DNA of 64,000 nt from Shewanella sp. MBTL60-007. GTDB lineage: Bacteria; Pseudomonadota; Gammaproteobacteria; Enterobacterales; Shewanellaceae. The stretch is from the NCBI RefSeq assembly GCF_019654915.1, contig NZ_BPET01000017.1, forward strand, positions 1 through 64,000, given 5' to 3'. The notes beneath the pieces were generated by a model. The model did not search any database and was not told where the DNA came from. It was given only the letters and a program-made list of their open reading frames with translations. Positions 1-10,971 of the stretch are shown piece after piece. How positions within the stretch are numbered: the first letter of the stretch is position 1; every line of letters starts with the position of its first letter. The position numbers and the translations under genes were made by a program.

Positions 1-175
1 GCTCAATATGATTATTTATATTGTATCGGAAGTTTGCGAAAAAGCACAAAACTTTTTTTGGTTAAATCTTTTTTAAAACAGATGTTTATTAATGTTGCGC
101 GCGAGTTGTTCGGTTGTGTGGTTTTTTAGCCGTCAACTTTATATCGTGACGGCTAAATGGGGTTTTAAAGAGGAA

Positions 176-1720
176 TTAACTAAATGTTTTTCTCCAAGAT
201 TTTGCTTTTTCAGCATTACGCTTTAACTCTTTCACCGAGTCCTCTACCAAGTTTACTGCGCATAGATTTTCACTTGAGGCTTGGCTAATTTTGTTGATAT
301 TTTGATTAATTTCGGTCACCACTAAGGTTTGTTGCTCTGCCGCAACCGCGTTTTGAATAGCTAATTCTTGAATGTTTTTCATCGATTGGTAGATGGTATC
401 TACTTTTTTAACGGAGATTTCGGCATCTTCACTGCATAATAATGCTTGAGACTTACTCTGCTCCATCTGCTTTGACCATAGAGTCAGCATAGAGAACATT
501 TTATCGACACTCTTAGATATGCTGGTGGTCGATTGTTGTGTGCGACTCGACAGGGCACGGACTTCATCGGCGACTACGGCAAACCCCCGCCCTTGTTCAC
601 CTGCTCGGGCGGCTTCGATGGCGGCATTAAGCGCAAGTAAGTTGGTTTGCTCAGCAATTGAGTCTATTTCTGACATCGCACTTGCGACCCGTTCAGCCTC
701 TTGATTGAGCAGCTGCGCATTGGCTGCCGCCTGAGTAACAGAATCAGATAGTTGGTGGATGTCGATGGCATTTTGTTGCATCTTTTCACGGCTGTCGTGG
801 CAAAACTGATAGCTGTCTTGAATGCTGTCAGAGGTGGATTGCGTGTTCTTTGCGACTTCGCAGATGGTGCTACCCATCTCTTCGGTAGCACTCGCTATCT
901 GTTCTATCTGTTGTTTCTCTATCTCTAAGCCCACGTGAGTTTGCTCTGTCGCCGCAATTAACTGGCTGGCAATATCTTCGATATGTTGGGCATTATCTTG
1001 AGAGCGTCCGAGTACCCCTTGGAGTTTGGCATCCTTCATCATCAATTGAAAATCCAACAGTGATGAGGTGTCGCGACCACAATAGATAAAGCGGCTAATA
1101 GAGTCATATTCTAACTTCATCTTCATCAGTTTTGCTGGTACACGAAAGGCTTCATCGTAGAAGATGGCAAGGTTGGCTCCCATTAGAATGATACCCGCAA
1201 TAATAACCCCCCAGCCCCAGATTGCCCCAGCGATCAACAATCCAGTGCTAGCACAGACTGCCGAGAGCAGTCGCTTATTGGTTAAACTGATGGGGTCGTT
1301 AATCGACTTTCCTTGGCTGAGTCGCTGATAGATCTGGGCTGCTTTGCTGGTCAGTCGCTCACTGGCTGCGACTCGAACCGATTGATAACCGATGAGTTCG
1401 CCTTTCTCAAATAGTGGCGACACAAAGGCATCGACCCAATAGTATTTGCCATCTTTGCGGCGGTTTTTCACCACGCCACGCCAAGAAAGCCCCTGCTGTA
1501 ATTTGCCCCACATCTCTTCGAAGGCCGCCTTAGGCATGTCGGGATGGCGCACAAGGTTGTGGTTATGGCCGATCAGCTCTGCCTGTTCAAAGCCAGAGAT
1601 CTCAATAAACCTTTGGTTAACGTAGGTGATTACCCCGCGTTTGTCTGTGGTGGATATGAGTTGGTCGTTAGGGTTTAGCTTAACTTCTTGGTTAATCACG
1701 TTTGTTATTTTGTTTGTCAT
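176..1720 (-). CDS. Aer-like PAS-domain methyl-accepting chemotaxis protein
   Basis: This is probably an energy or redox taxis receptor that signals to CheA. An N-terminal PAS domain (about residues 15-115) contains the Aer-type stretches [14 protein letters not shown] and [15 protein letters not shown] hydrophobic hairpin follows at about residues 150-190. The C-terminal signalling domain has the MCP hairpin tip [19 protein letters not shown] followed by [12 protein letters not shown]. No periplasmic ligand domain is visible, so sensing is probably internal through PAS, with FAD as cofactor in the family. The start at 1720 was chosen because a GGAA ribosome site lies 6 bases upstream; a longer frame to 1747 lacks one. 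There is no C-terminal receptor-methylase pentapeptide. It is a single gene, divergent from the DUF998 gene. The family is certain; the signal sensed is inferred. Confidence 0.9.
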   Translation of the reverse strand: MTNKITNVINQEVKLNPNDQLISTTDKRGVITYVNQRFIEISGFEQAELIGHNHNLVRHPDMPKAAFEEMWGKLQQGLSWRGVVKNRRKDGKYYWVDAFVSPLFEKGELIGYQSVRVAASERLTSKAAQIYQRLSQGKSINDPISLTNKRLLSAVCASTGLLIAGAIWGWGVIIAGIILMGANLAIFYDEAFRVPAKLMKMKLEYDSISRFIYCGRDTSSLLDFQLMMKDAKLQGVLGRSQDNAQHIEDIASQLIAATEQTHVGLEIEKQQIEQIASATEEMGSTICEVAKNTQSTSDSIQDSYQFCHDSREKMQQNAIDIHQLSDSVTQAAANAQLLNQEAERVASAMSEIDSIAEQTNLLALNAAIEAARAGEQGRGFAVVADEVRALSSRTQQSTTSISKSVDKMFSMLTLWSKQMEQSKSQALLCSEDAEISVKKVDTIYQSMKNIQELAIQNAVAAEQQTLVVTEINQNINKISQASSENLCAVNLVEDSVKELKRNAEKAKSWRKTFS

Positions 1721-2082
1721 AATTATTCCATGTGACCGCAAAAGCATTGCGCAAGTGTCTCAATGCATTAACACAGCGGCATAGGATATAACATTAATAC
1801 GGGTGTTTAAATTGTGAAGAAGGATTTTTAATGTCTGTTTATCATGAGGAATTTTGTTGACTGAATTTAGTTAAGGTTTTGGGTTTATTCTCTTTTTCTT
1901 CTATGTTTTTTAGATTGTTTTTAGCAAAAAACTTGAATTTCTATGGCGCAGATTATAAAAATAACACTTAGATTACATACTCCTGTTGTAACTGTTTGTT
2001 AAAACTCTGAGCTATGCCTCTTTACCATTAGCCGATTCGATATACATTAATATACGTTAATAAAGTGATTTAATAGGGAACT
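1721..2082. other. Divergent intergenic region
   Basis: This AT-rich stretch separates the chemoreceptor from the DUF998 gene and must carry both promoters. I see no convincing operator, RNA gene or small coding frame in it. Confidence 0.5.
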
Positions 2083-2769
2083 ATGCTCGTCAAGAAATAC
2101 AGTAAAGTTTCAAGGTTAGCATTCAGATTTGGCATGCTTGGTATTTTTGGACAAGTACTGGGGCTGGTGTTATCGGTGCTAATGTTTGAGCAGTTTGATG
2201 GTAAAAACTTTAGTTTTTTGAGCAATACGCTGAGCGAGTTGGGAAGCTATGGTCACTCCTATTTTGCGGTGATCGTAAATGGTGGGCTGTTTTTCGGTGG
2301 GCTTTGTGTGGTGCTGTTTTGCTTACTTAGTCTCCAGCTTAATGCCTCTCCTTGGAGCTATGCTTTTTATGTGAGCCTAGGATTAACCTATCTTGCTTTT
2401 GCCGCAACGGGACTGTTTCCTATTAATGTGTATCACCTGCATATTATCGCGATTAAATACTTCTTTATCTTTGGTTGCGTCAGTTTACTACTTTATGGTT
2501 TGCAGCAGCTGACCGTCACTGAGGCGCAAGGGACAGTTTTGACCTATATTTGTGCCTTGTTTGCCTTCGTTTTTATGACCTCTTTTCTATTACTGCCTTT
2601 ACTTGAATTGGGCTTTACTGTGGGGGACAGCGCTTTTTACGATGAGATGCTAGCAAAGCCATCTAGAGCGGAGATCTGGTGGCCAGCCATCATGCAATGG
2701 GCTAGCCTAGTCACGTTTCTATTTTGGACGGCTTTAGTGATAAAAACTAAAGCCGTTGACCTTAGCTAG
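2083..2769 (+). CDS. DUF998 family integral membrane protein
   Basis: This is a 228-residue protein with about six hydrophobic segments. The motif FSFLSNTLSELG near residue 45, between the first two membrane segments, matches the (S)(N)xLSELG pattern of DUF998 proteins. ATGLFPIN at about residue 107 fits the same family. The function is unknown; DUF998 proteins are inner-membrane proteins without a defined reaction. The gene stands alone, divergent from the chemoreceptor and convergent with the formaldehyde dehydrogenase gene, and ends just before a shared hairpin terminator. A weak GGGAA ribosome site precedes the ATG. Confidence 0.75.
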   Translation: MLVKKYSKVSRLAFRFGMLGIFGQVLGLVLSVLMFEQFDGKNFSFLSNTLSELGSYGHSYFAVIVNGGLFFGGLCVVLFCLLSLQLNASPWSYAFYVSLGLTYLAFAATGLFPINVYHLHIIAIKYFFIFGCVSLLLYGLQQLTVTEAQGTVLTYICALFAFVFMTSFLLLPLLELGFTVGDSAFYDEMLAKPSRAEIWWPAIMQWASLVTFLFWTALVIKTKAVDLS

Positions 2770-2800
2770 TGAAAAGGTAAGGAATATAAGAACGCTCTTA

Positions 2801-2832
2801 AACACAATAAGCGCCAGAGCGCTTATTGTGTT
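2801..2832. terminator. Bidirectional hairpin terminator
   Basis: A perfect 14-base inverted repeat (2801-2814 and 2819-2832) with loop CAGA sits between two convergent genes. The AA/TT ends provide short T runs on both strands. Confidence 0.8.
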
Positions 2833-2841
2833 ATTGATTAT

Positions 2842-4592
<1,751 letters not shown>

Positions 4593-5801
4593 ATGTCTCG
4601 TATTGTTATTGTTGGTGGTGGCGCAGCTGGGCTTGAGATCGCAAGTCTTCTAGGTCGTAGTGTGAACAGCCAAGATGAAGTGATTTTGGTTGAGGGGGAA
4701 ACCCACCACTATTGGAAGCCTCGTTTCCATGAGATCGCGGCGGGAACCTTTGACAGTGATCTCGATAGCCTGTGCTATTTCACTCACGGCGCAAAAAATG
4801 GCTATATGCATTATCAGGCATGGATGACGGATATCAACCGCGCAACCAAGCAGCTTTCGGTCCGTAAACCAAACGGTGACATGGATACACTGGAATACGA
4901 CTACTTAATTATTGCCATCGGTGCCATTAGCAACGACTTTGCAACCCAAGGTGCAAAGGAGCACTGCTTGTTCCTAGACACCCCAGAGCAAGCTCGGGAT
5001 AGCTGGCATAAAATCAGTAGCCTGTTACGCTCCGGTCAGAGCCGTACAATCAATATCGTCGGCGCAGGCGCAACGGGTCTAGAGCTTGCGGCAGAGCTTG
5101 CCAAAGTTAGCGAGGAGTTAAGCCGCAACCCTTATGCAGCAAAACTTAATATCAACCTGATTGAAGCGGCCGATAGAGTGTTACCAAACGGTCCGCTGAA
5201 GATGTCAGAACAAGCATTACTCAGGCTGGAGAAGTATCAGGTTAATGTAATGCTCAACACTCGCATCGCAAGTGTTGAAGCTGATCGCATGACAACCAGT
5301 GACGGCCAAGTGTTGAATGCCGACGTGCAGTTTTGGGCGGCAGGGATCAAAGCGCCGGATTGGCTGAGAGAGATTGGCGGGCTGCAGAGTAATTCACTTA
5401 ACCAACTGGTGGTGGAACAAACGCTGGTTACAACGTTCGACTCATCGATTTTTGCACTGGGGGATTGCGCGGCAATTCCACAAGCTGACGGTAGTCAGGT
5501 GCCGCCTAAAGCTCAGGCTGCTAACCGCGCAGCGGTACATTTAGCTAAGAGCCTAGTGGCCCATCTAAATGGTAAAGAGTTGAAGCCTTTCGTCTACAAC
5601 GATGGTGGCATGGTGGTCGCTATTGGACATAACTTTGCTATTAGTACCATGATGAATGACAGATTAATCTTGAAGGGGCGACTAGTACGCCGTCTCTACG
5701 ATACGATTTTTCGTCTGCATCAAAAAACCGTGAGCGGTTATTTAGCCATGTCACGTTTGATTATTTTTAAGCGATTAAAATGCTTATTTAAACCAGCTTA
5801 A
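4593..5801 (+). CDS. NDH-2-like NAD(P)/FAD-dependent oxidoreductase
   Basis: This is probably a type II NADH dehydrogenase that passes electrons from NADH to quinone at the inner face of the membrane without pumping protons. The 402-residue protein begins with the FAD motif VIVGGGAAGLE. It has a second dinucleotide motif VGAGATGLELAAELA near residue 160 and the C-terminal FAD motif FALGDCAAIP followed by PPKAQAANRAA, all typical of NDH-2. The basic and hydrophobic tail (MSRLIIFKRLKCLFK) could anchor it to the membrane. The start at 4593 has a strong GAGGAAG ribosome site; an upstream in-frame ATG does not. Other class members, such as sulfide:quinone reductase relatives, are less likely. Confidence 0.8.
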   Translation: MSRIVIVGGGAAGLEIASLLGRSVNSQDEVILVEGETHHYWKPRFHEIAAGTFDSDLDSLCYFTHGAKNGYMHYQAWMTDINRATKQLSVRKPNGDMDTLEYDYLIIAIGAISNDFATQGAKEHCLFLDTPEQARDSWHKISSLLRSGQSRTINIVGAGATGLELAAELAKVSEELSRNPYAAKLNINLIEAADRVLPNGPLKMSEQALLRLEKYQVNVMLNTRIASVEADRMTTSDGQVLNADVQFWAAGIKAPDWLREIGGLQSNSLNQLVVEQTLVTTFDSSIFALGDCAAIPQADGSQVPPKAQAANRAAVHLAKSLVAHLNGKELKPFVYNDGGMVVAIGHNFAISTMMNDRLILKGRLVRRLYDTIFRLHQKTVSGYLAMSRLIIFKRLKCLFKPA

Positions 5802-5824
5802 TCAACGAGTAACACTCAACAAAA

Positions 5825-5857
5825 AAGCCCGCTTACCTATTAATAAGCGGGCTTTTC
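5825..5857. terminator. Bidirectional rho-independent terminator
   Basis: The inverted repeat AAGCCCGCTTA (5825-5835) and TAAGCGGGCTT (5844-5854) is flanked by A and T runs, between the converging NDH-2-like and ubiV genes. Confidence 0.9.
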
Positions 5858-5921
5858 TTATAAACCGAGTTATTGGGTAAGCTGGCTAAGGGGTGCTACA
5901 TAATTGACTGGCACGGGATGT

Positions 5922-6779
5922 TTAGCTACAAGCTACTTGGTTAAATCCGGCTGTCTGGTGCCAATAACCGTTACAAGATTGGGTTTTATCGCTGCTTGGT
6001 TGCTGAAGAATGTGTTCAGCAATCTCTATGCTCTGCAGGCTATTTGGTGACACTCTAAAATAGTCGACCCCCATCAGCTTCATCTGCTCAACCTCATTGG
6101 AGAGATCAATTAAGCTTGCCGATTGGGTTTGAATACCATTTAGTCTGAGCAAAGGTTGATCATCCATGGTTTGGGCGAGCAATCCTTTAGAATGAGATAA
6201 GCACACGATTTGGCAATCGTCTTTTTGCAGTCCCTGTTGCCTAGCGGTAAAGCAGCGTGCAGAGTGAGCCAGTGGCAAATAGCCATGACCAAAGACTTCC
6301 ACTTCAAAAGGGATAGGCTGTTCAGTTTCAATAACGCTGGTTAACCACTCTTTAGAGAGTTCGACTGGCATAACGAAGCGTTGCATACCCCATTGGTGCA
6401 GCTTCTTTAGTGTGGCGAAGTTATAGTTATTCACCGTTGGGCCGCAGACAAAGGGGAGGTTACGCTCTTTTGCCGCTTGCACCGCGCCCATGTCATTGGC
6501 TTCAATCATAAACTCGCCATTGTCGACATGCTTTTTCAGCTCATTATATTCAGATGGCGCTTCTAGCAGCGCAAGAGTAGAAAGCACGACATGTTTTCCA
6601 GACTCTCTTAGCATCTGGGCGAGGGCAAAATAATCTGAAAACTTAAGCTGGCGTCGACGACTACATACGGTTTCGCCTAAGTAAATCAAAGGAATATTGC
6701 TCTGGGCTGCCTGTTCATAAAAAGCGTTAACTTTTTCTTTTTCCCAGCAATACTGCAGTGGTCCGAGTGACATTTTCAT
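5922..6779 (-). CDS. ubiV: Oxygen-independent ubiquinone biosynthesis protein UbiV (U32 family)
   Basis: UbiV forms a heterodimer with UbiU that hydroxylates the ubiquinone ring without oxygen, using prephenate as oxygen donor in the studied E. coli system. The 285-residue protein has the short U32 architecture. Its Cys39 (in GETVCSRRR) and the cluster around RCFTARQQG and DDCQIVC match the four [4Fe-4S] ligands known in UbiV. ATG 6779 has an AAGGAA ribosome site that overlaps the stop region of ubiU, 9 bases away, so the two are co-translated. It allows ubiquinone synthesis during anaerobic respiration, which fits a facultative anaerobe. Confidence 0.93.
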   Translation of the reverse strand: MKMSLGPLQYCWEKEKVNAFYEQAAQSNIPLIYLGETVCSRRRQLKFSDYFALAQMLRESGKHVVLSTLALLEAPSEYNELKKHVDNGEFMIEANDMGAVQAAKERNLPFVCGPTVNNYNFATLKKLHQWGMQRFVMPVELSKEWLTSVIETEQPIPFEVEVFGHGYLPLAHSARCFTARQQGLQKDDCQIVCLSHSKGLLAQTMDDQPLLRLNGIQTQSASLIDLSNEVEQMKLMGVDYFRVSPNSLQSIEIAEHILQQPSSDKTQSCNGYWHQTAGFNQVACS

Positions 6780-6788
6780 TATTATTCC

Positions 6789-7790
6789 TTATTGCCAGTT
6801 ACGCTCATAAGCGCCAAGAGTCGTAGTTTGTCCCTCTGAGACCTTTGCTAGTGCCTGATCCCAAGCTTGCTGCGTTTGATACTTTTCCGGTGCAGACTTA
6901 TAGCTGTCGATAGCAGCGCGCCACACTTTAGTGACCTGCTCAACATAAGCTGGGCTCCGTTGACGCCCCTCAATTTTAAGCGATACCACATTGGCCTTGG
7001 CAAGCTCGGGTAGCAAGCTCAAGGTATTGAGGCTGGTTGGTGATTCGAGAATATGACTTGGACTCGTGTTCTCATCTGTGGTGTAACGACCCTTACACAC
7101 CACTGGGTAGCCCATCTGCTCATCTAAGCCAGATTTATCGATCAACACATCATTTAGCAGTGTTAGACGGTCACTGCCGAGCTCTTGCCAACGTACGTGT
7201 TTAGCCGGCGAGCATGAGCCGCCCGTGTTAGGCGATTGCCCGGTGACATAAGAGGAGAGATGGCAACGGCCTTCGGCCATAATACACAGGCTACCAAAGG
7301 CGAAAACTTCCAAATCGACAGGTGTGACCTTAGCAAGGTCGCGCACTTGTTTCATCGATAGCACGCGTGGCAGCACTGCCCGCTCAATATTAAACTCTTC
7401 CTTATACAGTGTCAGTGCACCTAAGTTGGTAGCGCTGGCCTGCACCGATAGGTGTAAGGGGAGGTGAGGATAACGGCTGTGAGCGTAATCGAGTAATGAC
7501 AGGTCGGCCATGATTAATGCATCAACACCGGTATCGGCAGCAAGATCGATCGCCTGATACCAGCGGCTCTCTTCGCCAGGTTTGGGGAAGGTGTTGATGG
7601 TTAGAAATACTTTTTTGCCACATTTTTTCGTGTATTCAGCAGCTTGTTGTAACTTTTTAGGGGTAAAGTTTAATCCTGCAAATGAGCGAGCATTGGTATC
7701 GTCTTTTAGACCCAAGTAGACCGCGTCGGCTCCTGCATTGAGAGCGGTTTTCAAAGAAGCGAGATTTCCCGCGGGGCACAGCAGTTCCAT
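6789..7790 (-). CDS. ubiU: Oxygen-independent ubiquinone biosynthesis protein UbiU (U32 family)
   Basis: UbiU is the partner of UbiV in anaerobic hydroxylation of ubiquinone precursors. The 333-residue protein starts with the U32 signature MELLCPAGNLASLKTALNAG. It carries cluster cysteines in GSLCIMAEGRCHLSSY, GGSCSPAKH and VVCKGRY, consistent with a [4Fe-4S] centre. It is the first gene of the ubiU-ubiV pair and divergent from ubiT. The length and order ubiT/ubiU-ubiV match those in other proteobacteria. The older database name, peptidase U32 or collagenase-like protease, is misleading for this subfamily. Confidence 0.94.
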   Translation of the reverse strand: MELLCPAGNLASLKTALNAGADAVYLGLKDDTNARSFAGLNFTPKKLQQAAEYTKKCGKKVFLTINTFPKPGEESRWYQAIDLAADTGVDALIMADLSLLDYAHSRYPHLPLHLSVQASATNLGALTLYKEEFNIERAVLPRVLSMKQVRDLAKVTPVDLEVFAFGSLCIMAEGRCHLSSYVTGQSPNTGGSCSPAKHVRWQELGSDRLTLLNDVLIDKSGLDEQMGYPVVCKGRYTTDENTSPSHILESPTSLNTLSLLPELAKANVVSLKIEGRQRSPAYVEQVTKVWRAAIDSYKSAPEKYQTQQAWDQALAKVSEGQTTTLGAYERNWQ

Positions 7791-7837
7791 ATGGATGCTC
7801 CAAAAAGAATGAAACAGGAGTTTAAAAGGGAATGAAG

Positions 7838-7860
7838 ATCAAATTTTTGATGTAAAACAG
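7838..7860. promoter_or_regulatory. Candidate FNR/EtrA-type box between ubiU and ubiT
   Basis: TTGATGTAAAACAG at 7847-7860 matches 8 of 10 defined positions of the FNR consensus TTGAT-N4-ATCAA. It overlaps a second palindrome, ATCAAATTTTTGAT, at 7838-7851. The location between divergent ubiUV and ubiT makes oxygen-responsive control plausible, as is known for these genes in E. coli. This is a motif match only. Confidence 0.35.
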
Positions 7861-7922
7861 GTTTGTGATCATAAAATCTAGGTAATATTCCTTTCTTTGC
7901 CACATTTTGGATTCATTTCTAC

Positions 7923-8435
7923 ATGCAAGGTTTTCCTCCTCATAAGTTAGCGCAACAAATACTCGAAATAGGGCCTAAAGTTATTGCTCGCCCATTAGCC
8001 ATCGTGCCTTTCGCTATGAAGGCGGAACTGCTAAAGCGAATTCTAGGCTTGTTACTTGCGGAGCAAGCTGAAGACGATGAGTTGAGCTTTTTAGAAGGTC
8101 GCTGGGTTGCGATTAACATTGAAGACTTAGGATTAACCTTCGAAGTCACCTTTGATGAGTGTTGGCATGTACGACCGCTGCAAGGTGCTGAGGTAACCTT
8201 TACCGCTCAGTCTAAAGAGTTGTTATTAATCGCAGCTGCGAAAGAAGATCCGGATACACTGTTTTTCCAGCGTAAGCTTTGCATCGAAGGCGATACGGAG
8301 CTTGGGCTTGAGGTTAAAAACTTACTGTTAAGTGTTGAGTTTGATGCCATGCCTGCAGCCATTAGAGTGACAATTGAAAAGTTGGCAGAGGCGCTACAAA
8401 CCTTGCAAGTGAAAGCCCAGCCGAGTTTTGCTTAA
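7923..8435 (+). CDS. ubiT: Ubiquinone anaerobic biosynthesis accessory factor UbiT (SCP2 domain)
   Basis: UbiT is the lipid-binding accessory factor of the oxygen-independent ubiquinone pathway, the anaerobic counterpart of UbiJ. The 170-residue protein has an N-terminal hydrophobic region (KVIARPLAIVPFAMKAELLKRILG). An SCP2-type fold follows at about residues 40-150, including GRWVAINIEDLGLTFEV and LCIEGDTELGLEVKNLL. It is divergent from ubiUV across about 130 bases, the arrangement expected for a shared oxygen-regulated promoter region. Only a weak ribosome site (TTGGAT) precedes the ATG. Confidence 0.9.
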   Translation: MQGFPPHKLAQQILEIGPKVIARPLAIVPFAMKAELLKRILGLLLAEQAEDDELSFLEGRWVAINIEDLGLTFEVTFDECWHVRPLQGAEVTFTAQSKELLLIAAAKEDPDTLFFQRKLCIEGDTELGLEVKNLLLSVEFDAMPAAIRVTIEKLAEALQTLQVKAQPSFA

Positions 8436-8508
8436 TTCACCGTTTAGGCTTAGCATTTAGGAGTATGGTTTATCCATTTAGGTTAAACCATATCTCCCAA
8501 GTTAAAGG

Positions 8509-10242
8509 TTAAGCCTCTAGTTTAAAGTCGGCATCGACTTCAAAGGTTAAACGTTCATTAGTCACTGGATGATTGAGTACTAACCTTTGAGCATGAAGGT
8601 GTAATCGATTGGCCTTACTTCCATAGAGATCATCGCCAATAATCGGTAGATGTAAGCCATCATGATGAGCACAATGCACTCGCAGTTGATGAGTTCTTCC
8701 TGTGTGGGGATAGAGATATAGCATGGTGTGTTTCTCGTTGCGAGATTTTACCTGCCACACAGTATGAGCATGCTTACCATGCTCATAACACACTAACTGC
8801 CGCGGCCTGTCGTCTAGGTCGACTCTAAGCGGTAAGTTAATTTCCCCTTGCTCCCCAAGTACCACACCTGCAACTTGCGCCACGTAGCGCTTTTCCACTG
8901 TTCGCGCAATAAACTGCTGTGCCAGTGACTTATTGGCATCTCGAGTTAGTGCAATCACCATTAAGCCCGAGGTCGACATATCCAATCTATGGACGATGAG
9001 TGGGCCGGTCGCTTGGGGAAACATCGCCTTCATTCGAGTATAAACAGAATCTGTCACACTCTTACCCGGTACAGAGAGAAATTCGGCAGGTTTATTGATC
9101 ACCGCCATCGCCTCATCTTGATATAAAATCTCGATAGATTTTCCTTCGGCGGGATTGTTCAGCAATGGGTTCGGATCCATCTCAACACCTGCGAGCATGT
9201 GGCTCAAAATAGGTTGGCACTTACCCTGACATGAACCATAGAAGTTCTTATGCTGTTTGACTTCTGACTTAGGCGATGCGCCCCACCAAAATTCAGCCAT
9301 AGCGAGTGGAGTGAAGCCTTTGCTAAATGCAAATTGCAGCAGTTTAGGCGCAGCGCACTCTCCAGCCCCCGCAGGTGGCTGTTGGTTTGGGGCAGAGTTA
9401 AAGATCTCGTTGAGATCTTTAAACTCACCAGCAGGGTTTAAGAATCGATACTGGGCAAACAATTGTTTTTGTAATTGATTAGAGAGTTGAGCTCGCTTAG
9501 CTTTAAGTTCTGCGATTTCACCGAGTAGTTGTTCTAGCTGTAATGACACCTCGGCACACCGATTATCCCACTCTTGCTTTGCCGCTTTTAGCTGAAATTT
9601 CTCAGCCACACTCTCTTTGCCTAGTACAATATTAAGCTCGTTAAGCAATGTAGGGTTTTGCTCTGCTTTTGCGAGGGCACGACGCGATTTGCGTGCCTTA
9701 CGGTTTTCAATAATTTTCGCTCGAATAGCCTCTAATTCGTTATCGGCTTGGCTGCTTAACTCGGTGAGCTTTACTGTTAAGGTCTCTATTTCAGGCCTTT
9801 GTTCCAAGGTTTGGAGTTGCTCTGTCAATTGATTGAGCGTTAGTGTCCCTGTTTGAAAGAAGCTTCCCTGAGTGAGCATATCGAATACCGGCGGCACAAA
9901 ACCATTGATTAGGTTTTGCTCGGCGAGTTTGCCGGAAAACGCGGCTAAATAGCCAAGTTCACCGTTTGAGTTTCGAACCAGTAATACCCCAAACATCTTG
10001 CCAATGGCAGTGCTTTTATTGTCGGCAGCATCATCTAAGCCATTCTCTAACGTATTGTTTAAGCCAAAGTTATGCTGCCAGTCATTCTGTGTGCTTAAAT
10101 AGCTTTGCAGCTCTTTGGCAGCTAACAAGCATAGCGGGTGTGGCTCGTAATAAAAGGGAAAGGTAAAGCGCTTTGGCAGCTCATAGCTATCGATAGCAGA
10201 CTTGAAACGGGTAAAGCAGTGCTGAGCAGAGTACATGGGCAT
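8509..10242 (-). CDS. RluA-family pseudouridine synthase with long N-terminal coiled-coil extension
   Basis: The protein isomerises uridine to pseudouridine in RNA. The target is not evident. The C-terminal third (about residues 360-577) is an RluA catalytic domain with the active-site motif HRLDMSTSG near residue 418 and the tail motif HTGRTHQLRVH. The first 130 residues are unassigned. Residues 150-270 are rich in Glu, Lys, Gln and Leu and should form a coiled coil. A Cys pair (SCQGKC) lies just before the catalytic domain. At 577 residues it is about twice the length of RluA, yet the frame is unbroken, so this is a real long subfamily rather than an annotation error. The extension may bind RNA or a partner; this is inference. 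Confidence 0.88.
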   Translation of the reverse strand: MPMYSAQHCFTRFKSAIDSYELPKRFTFPFYYEPHPLCLLAAKELQSYLSTQNDWQHNFGLNNTLENGLDDAADNKSTAIGKMFGVLLVRNSNGELGYLAAFSGKLAEQNLINGFVPPVFDMLTQGSFFQTGTLTLNQLTEQLQTLEQRPEIETLTVKLTELSSQADNELEAIRAKIIENRKARKSRRALAKAEQNPTLLNELNIVLGKESVAEKFQLKAAKQEWDNRCAEVSLQLEQLLGEIAELKAKRAQLSNQLQKQLFAQYRFLNPAGEFKDLNEIFNSAPNQQPPAGAGECAAPKLLQFAFSKGFTPLAMAEFWWGASPKSEVKQHKNFYGSCQGKCQPILSHMLAGVEMDPNPLLNNPAEGKSIEILYQDEAMAVINKPAEFLSVPGKSVTDSVYTRMKAMFPQATGPLIVHRLDMSTSGLMVIALTRDANKSLAQQFIARTVEKRYVAQVAGVVLGEQGEINLPLRVDLDDRPRQLVCYEHGKHAHTVWQVKSRNEKHTMLYLYPHTGRTHQLRVHCAHHDGLHLPIIGDDLYGSKANRLHLHAQRLVLNHPVTNERLTFEVDADFKLEA

Positions 10243-10419
10243 CTAACATCTATTTTGGAAGGATAAACGAGCGCTAAACAAAACTGGATTAACAGAAATC
10301 AACCTAATTAAATTAAGTTCGCACGGCGATAATGCGCGCAATTTTACGTTGTCACGTCGACGAAGTCATTAGTCAAAGAGCGTAAAATAGCGCTATCGTT
10401 TTATGGCTTGGCACAAAAC

Positions 10420-10447
10420 AAAAATGGAGCCATCAGGCTCCATTTTT
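10420..10447 (-). terminator. Rho-independent terminator of yfhL
   Basis: AAAATGGAGCC (10421-10431) pairs with GGCTCCATTTT (10436-10446) around a four-base loop. On the minus strand it is followed by a T-rich run, directly after the ferredoxin gene. Confidence 0.88.
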
Positions 10448-10463
10448 ATCATCTAGGCACCGA

Positions 10464-10769
<306 letters not shown>

Positions 10770-10971
10770 CTAAAATGGATATCTAGCAATTATACCATAC
10801 AAAGGTGTGTAGACTAGGCTCCAAGCGCGGTGAAGCTGGACTATTATCACGCTAATGGCGCGCTATAAAGCGATGGTGGTGATTTATCGGCTCTAATTTA
10901 CGCGCAGTTTGTTTTATAGACAGGTTTTCTATATTGATTTATAAATGGAAAATATCATTAAGGGAGAAGCC

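Noticed and set aside
125..157. Hairpin with 11-base arms downstream of the chemoreceptor gene
   Set aside because: On the gene's strand it is followed by A, not T, so it is not a normal terminator; nothing else supports a function.
8460..8498. Imperfect hairpin between ubiT and the pseudouridine synthase gene
   Set aside because: It has a bulge and no T run on either strand; it may help end transcripts but the evidence is too thin for a terminator call.
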